Source: DALYJJ01 sp031969915 (lineage in GTDB: Bacteria; Acidobacteriota; Terriglobia; Bryobacterales; Bryobacteraceae). From it: a stretch of DNA of 26,466 nucleotides. The position numbers and the translations under genes are program-made. The stretch spans positions 1 to 26,466 of the forward strand of contig DALYJJ010000088.1 in NCBI GenBank assembly GCA_031969915.1. The letters run 5' to 3'. This document shows positions 1-7,496 of the stretch, piece after piece (position 1 is the first letter of the stretch; each line of letters begins with the position of its first letter). Below the pieces are notes generated by a model. That model was not told the DNA's origin. It saw only the letters and a list, made by a program, of their open reading frames with translations, and did not search any database.

Positions 1-323
1 CACCGCAGCCGCCTCCGCAGCGTCCAGAGTCCGCCCGCCAGGCGCAGCGAAAAAAACGACACACCCAACAGCCAGGCGGGTACCACGTACGCGGTCCAGG
101 GCCGCGCGGCAGGACCCACCGCGGCGCCCTCCGCGAGCCCCGACGCAGTTCCGCCCACCAGAAGCGTAGCGGCCGGCGCAACGGCCATCGCCGCCAACGC
201 CAGGCAGCCGAGCGCGTAGCGAGCCCGCGCCGCCGGAAACATCCAACGCAACGCACCGTACACCGCGGCGATCGCCGCGCCCTGCCACAGGAAATGCAAC
301 AGCGCGGAGGCGAGTGCGTTCAT
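1..323 (-). CDS. M56-family (BlaR1/MecR1-like) membrane peptidase, N-terminal part
   Basis: This gene runs off the left edge, so only about the first 107 codons are visible. The protein begins MNALASALLHFLWQGAAIAA and continues with a second hydrophobic stretch (LGCLALAAMAVAPAATLLV) and a third (YVVPAWLLGVSFFSLRLAGG), ending near LWTLRRRLR at the edge. The HFLWQGA opening followed by an aromatic/arginine-rich loop is typical of the membrane part of M56 peptidases, which sense a signal and cleave a BlaI-type repressor. The zinc-binding HExxH motif would lie beyond the edge and cannot be checked. Its ATG (321-323) overlaps the stop of the upstream blaI-like gene by ATGA, so the two are probably translationally coupled. 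The signal need not be a beta-lactam: such pairs are common in acidobacteria without resistance genes. Confidence 0.8.
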   Translation of the reverse strand, partial: MNALASALLHFLWQGAAIAAVYGALRWMFPAARARYALGCLALAAMAVAPAATLLVGGTASGLAEGAAVGPAARPWTAYVVPAWLLGVSFFSLRLAGGLWTLRRRLR

Positions 324-685
324 CGCGAGGCCTCGTCGATCAACCGCCGAATCTCAGCGAGTTCCTGCGGCGTGGCTTTCTTGGTGGACAGCGCATGCAG
401 CATCAGACGCCCCGCCGACCCGCCGAAAACGTGCTCGATCAGATCATCGACGGCGCTGCGCTCGCACCGGTCGCGTTCGGCCACGGCTTCGTAATAGTGC
501 GCGCGCTCGGAACGGTCGCGCGCCACCAGGCCTTTGTCCGACATGATCTGCATGAGCTTCAGCGTGGTGGTGTACCCGCCTTCGCCCCCGAGCGCCTCGT
601 GGACCTCCCGGACCGTCGAGGGCCCGCGGCTCCAGAGGACGCGAAGGATCTCGTACTCCGCCGGTGTCGGCCTGCGTCTCTTCAC
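320..685 (-). CDS. BlaI/MecI-type transcriptional repressor
   Basis: The 121-aa product has the size and layout of BlaI/MecI repressors. An N-terminal winged helix (residues about 7-75) contains PTPAEYEILRVLWSRGPSTV, the characteristic YTTTLKLMQIMSDKGLV recognition-helix segment, and a short C-terminal dimerisation helix region. In the family, a dimer binds an inverted repeat over its own promoter and is released when the partner M56 protease cleaves it. The M56 partner follows with a 4-bp overlap. The start is GTG at 683-685. No Shine-Dalgarno sequence is visible, and the predicted transcription start falls almost on this codon, so the message may be leaderless. A shorter start is not suggested by the alignment-like features. 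Target genes other than its own operon cannot be named from the sequence. Confidence 0.9.
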   Translation of the reverse strand: MKRRRPTPAEYEILRVLWSRGPSTVREVHEALGGEGGYTTTLKLMQIMSDKGLVARDRSERAHYYEAVAERDRCERSAVDDLIEHVFGGSAGRLMLHALSTKKATPQELAEIRRLIDEASR

Positions 686-691
686 ACTTTG

Positions 692-720
692 GTTATACGA
701 AGGTTTTCGTACAATGTCAA
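692..720 (-). promoter_or_regulatory. Sigma70-like promoter of the blaI-M56 operon
   Basis: Read on the minus strand, TTGACA (715-720) is followed by a 17-bp spacer and TATAAC (692-697). Transcription should start about 7 bases downstream, near 685, which is the GTG start codon of the repressor gene. The spacer contains one arm of a long inverted repeat, so a bound repressor would cover the promoter. Confidence 0.65.
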
Positions 721-734
721 CGAAAACCTTCGTA
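696..734. promoter_or_regulatory. Inverted-repeat operator over the blaI promoter
   Basis: The arms TACGAAGGTTTTCGT (696-710) and ACGAAAACCTTCGTA (720-734) are perfect reverse complements of 15 bp, separated by 9 bp. One arm lies between the -35 and -10 boxes and the other just upstream of the -35 box. Each arm also contains ACGAA...TTCGT half-symmetry, so each may itself bind a dimer. This is the expected geometry for autorepression by the adjacent BlaI-type protein. The repeat starts 6 bp after the sulfatase stop codon, so the RNA form could also be a hairpin at the end of that operon, but no T-run follows it. Confidence 0.65.
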
Positions 735-739
735 CTTCT

Positions 740-2122
740 TCAAACCGGGCGGCTGCGGCCTTCGGTGCGGTAGCGGTCGAGGAGGGCGGTGAGGCGGGCC
801 ACGCGGTCCGGTTCTTTCTCGAAGAGGTCGGTGGACTCGCCCGGGTCGGCGGCCAGGTCGTAGAGTTGGCCGGCGGGTGGGCCCTTCTCGAAAGCCGGCT
901 TGGTGAAGCCGCCGCTGCCCCGGCCGAGGATCAGTTTCCAGTTCTTCTCGCGGATCGCGAACATGCCTTCGCTCGAATGGTGCACGACGGCTTCGCGGCG
1001 CGGCGAGCCGAGTAAGTCGAAGCTATCTTCGCCGGCGTTGGCGGGTAACTGGTATCCGGCGATGGCGGCGGCGGTGGCCATTAAGTCGGTGAGGCAGCCG
1101 AGTTGGGCACTCACGGTTCCCGGGGCGAGGCGGCCTTGCCAGCTTGCGATGAAGGGGACGCGATGGCCGGCGTCGTGGATGTCGGCCTTCTGGCCGCGCC
1201 AGTTGGCGTTGGCGCGGTGGGTGAATTGCGCGCGGTCTTCGGGTGTCCAGTGCGCGCCGTTGTCGCTGGTGAGGATCACCAAGGTGTTCTTTGGGTCGAC
1301 GGCGGCGAGGACGCGGCCGATCGCGTCGTCGGTCATCGAGACGAAGTCGCCGTAGATGCCGGCGCGGGACTTGCCTTGGTGCTTCCGGTCGGGAAGCCAC
1401 GGGGTGTGGGGCGACGCCAGCGGCAGGTAAAGGAAGTAAGGCTTTTCGTGGTTGCGCGAAATGTACTCGACCGCCTTGCCGGTGAGCGTGGGGAGAACAT
1501 CCTCCAACTTGAAGCTGGGGGCGATGCCGCCTCCGCGCCAGAAGACGCCGCGCGGCGTGTCGCGGCCTTCGGTGCGCGCGGTGGGCTGCTCGACGGCGCG
1601 ATCGTTTTCGAAATAGAGATACGGCTCCATGTCGAGCGAGGCGGGGATGCCGTAGTAAGAATCGAAGCCGTGATCGGTAGGGCCGGGGCGAAGCGGTTTC
1701 GAGTAGTCGGTGGTTTCGGCGTCGCCGAGTCCGAGGTGCCATTTCCCGATGCCGGCGGTGGTGTAGCCGCGCGCCTTGAGCATCGAAGGGACGGTGAGGC
1801 GGCCGGCTTCGATGAGGTTGGGCGAGTACCCACGCAGGACGCCCTTGGTGAGGCGGGAACGCCAGCAGTAGCGGCCGGTGAGGATGCCGTAGCGGGTGGG
1901 CGTGCACACCGACGAGGGCGAGTGCATGTCGGTGAAGCGGACGCCCTGGGACGCAAGGCGGTCGGCGTGCGGCGTGGGGATGGCCGATTCGGGGTTGTAG
2001 CAGCGGAGGTCGCCCCAGCCGAGGTCGTCGCAGAGGATGTAAAGGATGTTCGGCGGACGCCTTGGTTGCGCCGAGGCGGCGGGCGCGGCGGCGATGAGCC
2101 TGAGGAGATCGCGACGTAACAT
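740..2122 (-). CDS. Secreted/periplasmic sulfatase (formylglycine-dependent)
   Basis: The 460-aa protein is a type I sulfatase. Its leader, MLRRDLLRLIAAAPAASA, has an RR pair and a hydrophobic stretch suggesting Tat or Sec export. NILYILCDDLGWGD (about 25-38) supplies the metal-binding Asp pair. C73-T-P-T-R77 is the CxPxR site where Cys becomes formylglycine, and TSDNGAHW is a further conserved metal/active-site segment. Length is normal for the arylsulfatase A-like group. It hydrolyses sulfate esters, but the substrate cannot be read from sequence. Its ATG directly abuts the TAG stop of the sugar transporter (TAGATG), so the two are co-transcribed, which points to a sulfated sugar or glycan fragment. 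The formylglycine-generating enzyme is not in the window. Confidence 0.92.
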   Translation of the reverse strand: MLRRDLLRLIAAAPAASAQPRRPPNILYILCDDLGWGDLRCYNPESAIPTPHADRLASQGVRFTDMHSPSSVCTPTRYGILTGRYCWRSRLTKGVLRGYSPNLIEAGRLTVPSMLKARGYTTAGIGKWHLGLGDAETTDYSKPLRPGPTDHGFDSYYGIPASLDMEPYLYFENDRAVEQPTARTEGRDTPRGVFWRGGGIAPSFKLEDVLPTLTGKAVEYISRNHEKPYFLYLPLASPHTPWLPDRKHQGKSRAGIYGDFVSMTDDAIGRVLAAVDPKNTLVILTSDNGAHWTPEDRAQFTHRANANWRGQKADIHDAGHRVPFIASWQGRLAPGTVSAQLGCLTDLMATAAAIAGYQLPANAGEDSFDLLGSPRREAVVHHSSEGMFAIREKNWKLILGRGSGGFTKPAFEKGPPAGQLYDLAADPGESTDLFEKEPDRVARLTALLDRYRTEGRSRPV

Positions 2123-3550
2123 CTAATGCCCTCCCGTGGGCCGGACTCCGTTGAGCGATTCGGCTTTGCTGTAGCGCGGCCAGTTGAAGCCATAGAAGGC
2201 GACGAAGGCGAAGCAGACCATGGGCACGATGAAGCCGCGGGACATGTCGTAGACGTCGGCGACGTAGCCCATGAGCTTGGGCAGAATCGCGCCGCCCATG
2301 ATAGCCATGACGATGTAGGCCGACGCCTTCTTGGCGCGCACGCCGAGGCCGAAGATGCCGAGGGCGAAGATGGTCGGGAACATGATCGACATCAGGAAGT
2401 AGCTCAGGAAAACGCAAGCCACCGAGACCCAGCCGAGCTTGAGAAACACGACGAACGTCGCGGCGACGTTCAACACGGCGTAAAGGCCGAGGATCTTGTG
2501 CGCCGAATACTTCTTGAGCAACAGCGCGCCGGTGAAGCGCCCGAGCAGGAAGCAGACGAAGCCCAGCGAGGCGAGGTTGGATGCGCCTTTGTCGCTGATG
2601 GCGAGCACGCCGGCGGCATTGGTTTCGAACCAGCCCTTGAGCCAGTCGCCGAGGAAGGCGGCGTTCGCGGAGACGCCGGCCAGACCGGCTTCCCAGGAGG
2701 CGGGGATGGGCGGCACTTCGGCGGTCATGTAGTTAATGAAGAAGCTGAAGATGCCGGCCTGGGCGGCGACGTAGAAGAACTGGGCGGCGACGGCGAGCAC
2801 GAAGTGCGGGTGCGACCAGATGGAGTGGGAGACGGCGGCGGACTTGTCGTCGAGGTGGTAATCGTCCTCGGTCTTGATATCGGGAACGGGCGCGAACTTG
2901 AAGATCACGGCGAGCGTGATGACCACGGCGGCGATGGCCACGTAGGGGATGTAGAGAGTCTGGCTGCCGGTGCTGCGGCCGGCGGCGTCGGTGCCGTAGA
3001 AGTAGATGCTGCCCACGACGGGGCCGAAGATCCAGCCCACGCCGTTGCAGGATTGGGCGAGGTTGATGCGGGTGGCGGCGTAGCGGCGGTCGCCGAGGAC
3101 GGTGGTGTAGGGGTTGGCGATGGTCTCAAGGAACGTCAGGCCGGTGGCGATGAGGCAGACGCCGAAGAGGAAGGCGACGAAGGCCATGTTCGCGGAGACG
3201 CCGCCGGTGCGGACCATGTTGCTGATGTTGGTGGCGGGAATGAACCAGAGCCCGCCGAGGGCGACGATCAGCAAGCCGGCGATGATGCCGCCCTTGTAGC
3301 CGAGCCTGGTGGCCAGCCAGCCGGCGGGGATGGACATGAGGAAATAGCCGAGATAGTGGGCGAACTGCACCCAGGCGGACTGCGACTTGGTGAGGCCGAG
3401 TTCGTCCTGGAAGTGTTTATCCATGACGTCGATCAGGCCGTTGCAGAAGCCCCACAGAAGGAAGAGGGAGCTGACGAGGATAAAGGTGAAGAGGACGTTG
3501 CGGCCGTCTTCGGTGACAAACATCGTTTTCTTGCTTGTTGTTTCGGGCAT
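2123..3550 (-). CDS. FucP-like sugar MFS transporter
   Basis: A 475-aa integral membrane protein with about 12 hydrophobic segments, including LFTFILVSSLFLLWGFCNGL near the N-terminus, ILGLYAVLNVAATFVVFLKL, and FLMSIMFPTIFALGIFGLG late in the sequence. The opening segment FLLWGFCNGLIDVMDKHFQ and the mid-protein FLETIANPYTTVLG strongly resemble the L-fucose permease/glucose-galactose transporter group, which are sugar-proton symporters of the inner membrane. It is somewhat longer than E. coli FucP (438 aa), with an extra loop around residues 240-310. It lies between a GT87-like gene and a sulfatase gene with gaps of 18 and 0 bp, so it probably imports the sugar released by the sulfatase and associated hydrolases. 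Substrate identity, fucose or another hexose, is open. Confidence 0.88.
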   Translation of the reverse strand: MPETTSKKTMFVTEDGRNVLFTFILVSSLFLLWGFCNGLIDVMDKHFQDELGLTKSQSAWVQFAHYLGYFLMSIPAGWLATRLGYKGGIIAGLLIVALGGLWFIPATNISNMVRTGGVSANMAFVAFLFGVCLIATGLTFLETIANPYTTVLGDRRYAATRINLAQSCNGVGWIFGPVVGSIYFYGTDAAGRSTGSQTLYIPYVAIAAVVITLAVIFKFAPVPDIKTEDDYHLDDKSAAVSHSIWSHPHFVLAVAAQFFYVAAQAGIFSFFINYMTAEVPPIPASWEAGLAGVSANAAFLGDWLKGWFETNAAGVLAISDKGASNLASLGFVCFLLGRFTGALLLKKYSAHKILGLYAVLNVAATFVVFLKLGWVSVACVFLSYFLMSIMFPTIFALGIFGLGVRAKKASAYIVMAIMGGAILPKLMGYVADVYDMSRGFIVPMVCFAFVAFYGFNWPRYSKAESLNGVRPTGGH

Positions 3551-3568
3551 GGAGGGCGGTTCGGGGAG

Positions 3569-4741
3569 TTAGCCTATCATAGGCTCGCGCCTGGACGCCC
3601 AGGCCTCGCGCGCGGCGGCGAGGGCGAAGAGGGCCAGCGCGGCCATGGGCACGATGCGCAGGCCAAGCAGCGCGAGCACGGCGATGGGCGGGGCGAGCAC
3701 GGCGAGAGCGATGCGGGAGCGGTTCGCGAGAGCGAGGGTGAGGGCGGGGGCAAGGAGGAGCCAATCCTGCAGATAGATGTGCGGGCTGACGAGGAGGCCG
3801 GGGGCGAGGGAGAGAGCGAGGGCGGCGGGGCGGCTGCGGTGACCGGCGGCGATCCACGCGAGGGCGAGGGCGGCGGCGGCCGCGGCGGCGATGAGGAACG
3901 GCTGATCGTGCCACAGCGCGGGGAAGGCGGGCATGTTGTCGAGGCGGTTGCCGGCGGGCGTGGCGGCGGCGGCGAGAAGGCGGCGGGGCCAGTCCGGTCC
4001 CTGGGTAGCGAACGAGGCGAGGGCGAGGAGCGCACCGGTGGCCGCGCCGCCCATCCAGAGCGCTTTCGAGCCGCGCCGGAGCACGAACACGGCGAGGCCG
4101 AGGAAGAGGTGGATCTTAAAGGCGCACAGGGCGAGGAGCGCGCCGGCGGCGAGGTCGGACTTGCCGAGCAGCAGCAGCGCCGCAGTAAGAAAGAGGAGGA
4201 TGAGCGGCGTGTCCTGCGCCTGCTGGAGCGCGACGTAGGCGGGCAGCAGCCAGGCGAGGACGAGGGCGGCGGTGGGCCGGAGCGCGGCGGGCGCGAGCCA
4301 GATGCACGCTGCGAGAGCGGCGAGGTTCGCGGCGAGCCAAACGCCGAGCGCCACGGGATACGGGAGGCGGCTGAGCGGCCAGTGGAGCGCGGCGTAGGCG
4401 GGCAGGCGCATGAACGGGAGATTCCGGGTCTGCCAGCCGAGATCGCTTTGGAGCGCGGCGACGGCGGCTGGGTTGTAGAGATCGGGCGAGAAGGCGAGCC
4501 GGCCGCCGGCGTAGAAGCTGAGGTAGTCGCCTCCGCCGAGGCCGGTTTTGAGCGCCGGGGGGACAACGATCGCGAGATTGACGGCGAGCCCGGCGAGGAT
4601 GAGGGCGGCGAGGGCCGGGCGGGTGAAGGTCACTGGTGAGGGAGGGCTTTGGCGCCCAACTCCGAGAGCGTCATCGATCCTCATTGTGGCATGAGACGGC
4701 AAGCACGCGATCAGCAAAAAAAGACCAGTCCTTGACCTCAT
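3569..4741 (-). CDS. GT87/DUF2029-like polytopic membrane protein
   Basis: The protein is rich in Leu/Ala membrane segments (about 9-10). Just after the first one it carries GGDYLSFYAGGRLA followed by LYNPAAV, the conserved periplasmic loop of the DUF2029/glycosyltransferase family 87 group. Known members transfer mannose or arabinose from polyprenyl-phosphate donors, though many bacterial homologues have unknown acceptors. The start is uncertain. The longest frame begins at 4741 (390 aa), with in-frame alternatives at ATG 4682-4684 and GTG 4631-4633. The last places the first membrane helix close to the N-terminus, and none has a clear ribosome-binding site. It appears to be the first gene of the operon with the sugar transporter and sulfatase. 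Its link to the transporter is inferred from position only. Confidence 0.7.
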   Translation of the reverse strand: MRSRTGLFLLIACLPSHATMRIDDALGVGRQSPPSPVTFTRPALAALILAGLAVNLAIVVPPALKTGLGGGDYLSFYAGGRLAFSPDLYNPAAVAALQSDLGWQTRNLPFMRLPAYAALHWPLSRLPYPVALGVWLAANLAALAACIWLAPAALRPTAALVLAWLLPAYVALQQAQDTPLILLFLTAALLLLGKSDLAAGALLALCAFKIHLFLGLAVFVLRRGSKALWMGGAATGALLALASFATQGPDWPRRLLAAAATPAGNRLDNMPAFPALWHDQPFLIAAAAAAALALAWIAAGHRSRPAALALSLAPGLLVSPHIYLQDWLLLAPALTLALANRSRIALAVLAPPIAVLALLGLRIVPMAALALFALAAAREAWASRREPMIG

Positions 4742-4802
4742 TTAGAGTGGTCCCGCGCGTTATGATTGTCCGACCGGAAAGGCCAGCTTCTCAGGAGGCG
4801 AG

Positions 4803-5810
4803 ATGCGAATTCAGACGAGGGCGACCGTGCTGTCGATGGCAGCGGCGATGCTGCCGATGTCCGTGGGGGAGGGCCGAGCTCAGTTCAGCGCGGCGGACTT
4901 TGGCGGCATGGAGGTTCGCCTGAAGAGCGCCCATGGCTTCCACCTCGTGGGATCGAGGCGCGATGGGGAGAAGGCCCACCAGCAGAGGCACTCGAGTCCG
5001 TGGACCTTGTGGACGATCATCGACCACGGCAATGGCGTGGTGGCGCTATCGCACCGGGAGACCAGGCGATTTCTGTGCGCTGTGGACGATGGCTCGATCG
5101 ATTCGCGCGCGGCAGCCGGCCCGTGGGAACTCTGGCGCATCGAGAAAACCCACGATGGCAAGGTGACCCTGAAGAGCAACGCCCACAACCGTTATCTGCG
5201 AGCACTGCCGGAGCGGCCGGCGGATCCGAACGGCATGTTCAACGCGCCGGTTGGGCAGGGGAACGGCGCGGGAGAGTGGGAGCAATGGGAGATCGTGCCC
5301 ACCTACACCGTGGTCGATGTAGTGAATGTGAAGTATGACTTCGACCGGCTGACGCGCCTGGCGACGAACCCGACGGTGGTGGGAGAGATTGAGCCCGCGC
5401 CTAATCATACCGAGGTAGCCCAGACCATCACGCTGAAGTTTCGCAAGAACGTGCGGGTGTCGAGCACGTTCACCCAGACCTCCGGCGTGGCGGTGGGGGT
5501 TTCGGTGTCGGCGAAGTTTGGTGTGCCCGAGGTGATGGAGGCGGGCGCCACGGTGAGCAGTGAATTCAAACACGAGTGGTCGCGGGGCCAAACGCAGGAT
5601 CTGGAGAGAGAGGTGGCGTTTGACTTCGCAGTTACGGTGCCGCCGCGCTCCCAGGTGGGCGGCCGGGTGGTGGCCAACGAAACCATGGTAGAGGTTCCCT
5701 GGCGGGCGACGGCGCGATGCCGGCTGCAGAACGGCTCCGTTGTGGATCGCGAGATCGCGGGGACGTGGAGGGGCACCTCGGTGTGGGCAGTCCGGCCGGA
5801 ATGGCGGTGA
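4803..5810 (+). CDS. Secreted beta-trefoil (fascin-like)/aerolysin-like pore-forming protein
   Basis: The 335-aa protein starts at an ATG four bases after AGGAGG (4793-4798). Residues 1-26 form a signal peptide ending GRA. Residues about 36-166 contain three repeats, each ending in a W-x-x-W-[TRE]-I signature (PWTLWTI, PWELWRI, EWEQWEI) with RFLCAVDDG and NRYLRALPE turns. This is the pattern of fascin/actin-crosslinking-type beta-trefoils. Residues about 168-335 look like an aerolysin/ETX-MTX2-type module: long strands, a small-residue amphipathic stretch at 226-256 (SGVAVGVSVSAKF...), then VPPRSQV and MVEVPWRATA, the conserved strand turns of these pore formers. The trefoil would bind a glycan or surface and the second module oligomerise into a membrane pore. 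It stands alone on the plus strand between two minus-strand operons. Host target and true toxicity are inference. Confidence 0.75.
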   Translation: MRIQTRATVLSMAAAMLPMSVGEGRAQFSAADFGGMEVRLKSAHGFHLVGSRRDGEKAHQQRHSSPWTLWTIIDHGNGVVALSHRETRRFLCAVDDGSIDSRAAAGPWELWRIEKTHDGKVTLKSNAHNRYLRALPERPADPNGMFNAPVGQGNGAGEWEQWEIVPTYTVVDVVNVKYDFDRLTRLATNPTVVGEIEPAPNHTEVAQTITLKFRKNVRVSSTFTQTSGVAVGVSVSAKFGVPEVMEAGATVSSEFKHEWSRGQTQDLEREVAFDFAVTVPPRSQVGGRVVANETMVEVPWRATARCRLQNGSVVDREIAGTWRGTSVWAVRPEWR

Positions 5811-7496
5811 TCAGCTTCCAGGCCCGGTTTCTTCCGCGATCTGGTGATAGCGACCCTGCGCGAGGCCGGTAAGCGTTTGCGTCTTCCCGCCCGGCCAGAG
5901 GATTTCGGCCTTGGCGAAGGCCGCCGCGCCGAAGCCGAAGACCAGGCGGCGGTCGTGGGAGGAGAGGTAGCTGCCGGCGGAGGAGACGACAGCGTATTGC
6001 GATTGGCCGGTGGAGGACGTCACCTTGACGCGGGCGCCGATGGCGGAGCGGTTGGACTTGCTGCCGGTGAGGCGGAAGCCGATCCAGTTGGGTTGCTTCG
6101 CATCGTTACGAAGGAGGTAGGCCGGCTGGCCGCAGTTGGCGACGACCACGTCGATGTCGCCATCGTTGTCGATATCGCCGAAGGCCGCGCCGCGGCCGGC
6201 CCAGGGCTTGGAGAAGGCCGGGCCGGCCTGCGAACCGACGTCCTCAAAGCGCTTGCCGGTGTTGCGCAGGATGAGCGGGGGGAGCTGATACCGGAGGTGA
6301 GGATTGGTGAGTTGGATGGTGTCGAGGACGTGGCCCTGGGCGGCGAAGAGGTCCTTCCAACCGTCGAGATCGAAGTCTGCGAACTTCACGCCCCAACCGG
6401 AGAAGAGGAGCGTGGCGGGGCCGACGCCGGTTTTGGGAGTGGCGTATTCGAACGTTCCGTCGCCGCCGTTGCGATAGAGGACGTACATTTCGTTCGACAG
6501 GTTGGTGATGAAGACGTCGGGGCGGCCGTCGTTGTCGAAGTCGGCGAAGTCGACGCCCATCCCGGCGAAGGTCCCGCCGTTCTCGTTGAAGCCCGCGCCG
6601 GCGAGGAGCGCCTCCTCGGTGAACGTGCCGTCGCCTTTATTCCTGAACAGGAATGATTGAACGGAGTCGTTGGCGACGTAGATGTCGATCCAGCCGTCGT
6701 TGTCGTAGTCGTTGAAGGCCACGCCGAGGCCTTTGCCGGCGGGGTTGGCGATGCCTGCCTTCGCGGACACGTCGGTGAACGTCCCGTCGCCGTTGTTGCG
6801 ATAGAGCAGCGGCGCGACGCCCTTGAAGTTGTCGGGGTGGCAGTAGGCGCGGTGGCCGGGACGGCGCTCGCCGCAGTAGAGTTTGTCGGCCAGGGACCAG
6901 GTGAGGTAGCGGGCGACGAAGAGGTCGAGGTGGCCGTCCTTGTCGTAATCGAGCCAACCGGCGCTGGTGCTCCAGCCGGACGCGCCCACGCCGGCTTTGG
7001 CGCTGACGTCGGTGAACGTTCCGTCGCCGTTATTGCGGTAGAGCGTGTTGGCGGCGAAGGCGGTGACGTAGAGGTCATCGTCGCCGTCGTTGTCGAAGTC
7101 GGCGGCGGCGGCGCCCATGGTGTAGCCGCCCTGCGACGCGCCGGTGAGGCCGGCTTTCTCCGTGGCGTCGGCAAACGTGCCGTTCGCAGTCTGGAGAAAG
7201 AGGCGGTTCCAGTAACGGGGTTCGTCCTTGGAGAGGCGCGCGCCCGGCGCCATGTCTTCGGTGAGTTTCGCTCCGTTGGTGAAGAAGACGTCGAGGCGGC
7301 CGTCGTTGTCGGCATCGAAGAGGGCGACGCCACCGCCCATGGTCTCGAGCAAAAACTTGGTGGGAGTGGCGGAGCTTTCGTGCTGGAACAGGAGGCGAGC
7401 GGCTGCGGTCTGGTCAGTGAAGCGAATCCCGCCCCGATGCTGGCTGCTCGCGGCGAACGCGAGAGCCAGCAGGAGAGCGATGGGCAAGGCGCGCAT
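5811..7496 (-). CDS. CRTAC1-type secreted protein (FG-GAP/VCBS repeats + ASPIC/UnbV)
   Basis: The 561-aa protein begins with a signal peptide (MRALPIALLLALAFAASS). It is built of seven repeats with Ca-binding-loop-like motifs: DADNDGRLD, DFDNDGDDD, DYDKDGHLD, DYDNDGWID, DFDNDGRPD, DFDLDGWKD and DIDNDGDID. Each is paired with a LYRNNGDGTFTDVS-like segment. This predicts a seven-bladed beta-propeller. The C-terminal 90 residues (GSKSNRSAIGARVKV...SSHDRRLVFGFG) match the ASPIC/UnbV domain. In this family the molecular role is poorly known, and binding of glycans or matrix is usually proposed. Its ATG overlaps the GH51 stop by one base (TGATG), making it the last gene of the operon. Its stop abuts the stop of the convergent toxin-like gene with no spacer. 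Confidence 0.88.
   Translation of the reverse strand: MRALPIALLLALAFAASSQHRGGIRFTDQTAAARLLFQHESSATPTKFLLETMGGGVALFDADNDGRLDVFFTNGAKLTEDMAPGARLSKDEPRYWNRLFLQTANGTFADATEKAGLTGASQGGYTMGAAAADFDNDGDDDLYVTAFAANTLYRNNGDGTFTDVSAKAGVGASGWSTSAGWLDYDKDGHLDLFVARYLTWSLADKLYCGERRPGHRAYCHPDNFKGVAPLLYRNNGDGTFTDVSAKAGIANPAGKGLGVAFNDYDNDGWIDIYVANDSVQSFLFRNKGDGTFTEEALLAGAGFNENGGTFAGMGVDFADFDNDGRPDVFITNLSNEMYVLYRNGGDGTFEYATPKTGVGPATLLFSGWGVKFADFDLDGWKDLFAAQGHVLDTIQLTNPHLRYQLPPLILRNTGKRFEDVGSQAGPAFSKPWAGRGAAFGDIDNDGDIDVVVANCGQPAYLLRNDAKQPNWIGFRLTGSKSNRSAIGARVKVTSSTGQSQYAVVSSAGSYLSSHDRRLVFGFGAAAFAKAEILWPGGKTQTLTGLAQGRYHQIAEETGPGS

Noticed and set aside
3572..3584. GCCTAT-C-ATAGGC palindrome at the end of the GT87-like gene
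   Set aside because: It is a short 6-bp-arm repeat inside the last codons without terminator features, and could easily arise by chance.
2126..4639. An 837-codon plus-strand open frame
   Set aside because: It is low-complexity Gly/Glu/Asp text complementary to the transporter and GT87-like genes, with no motifs. It is a GC shadow.
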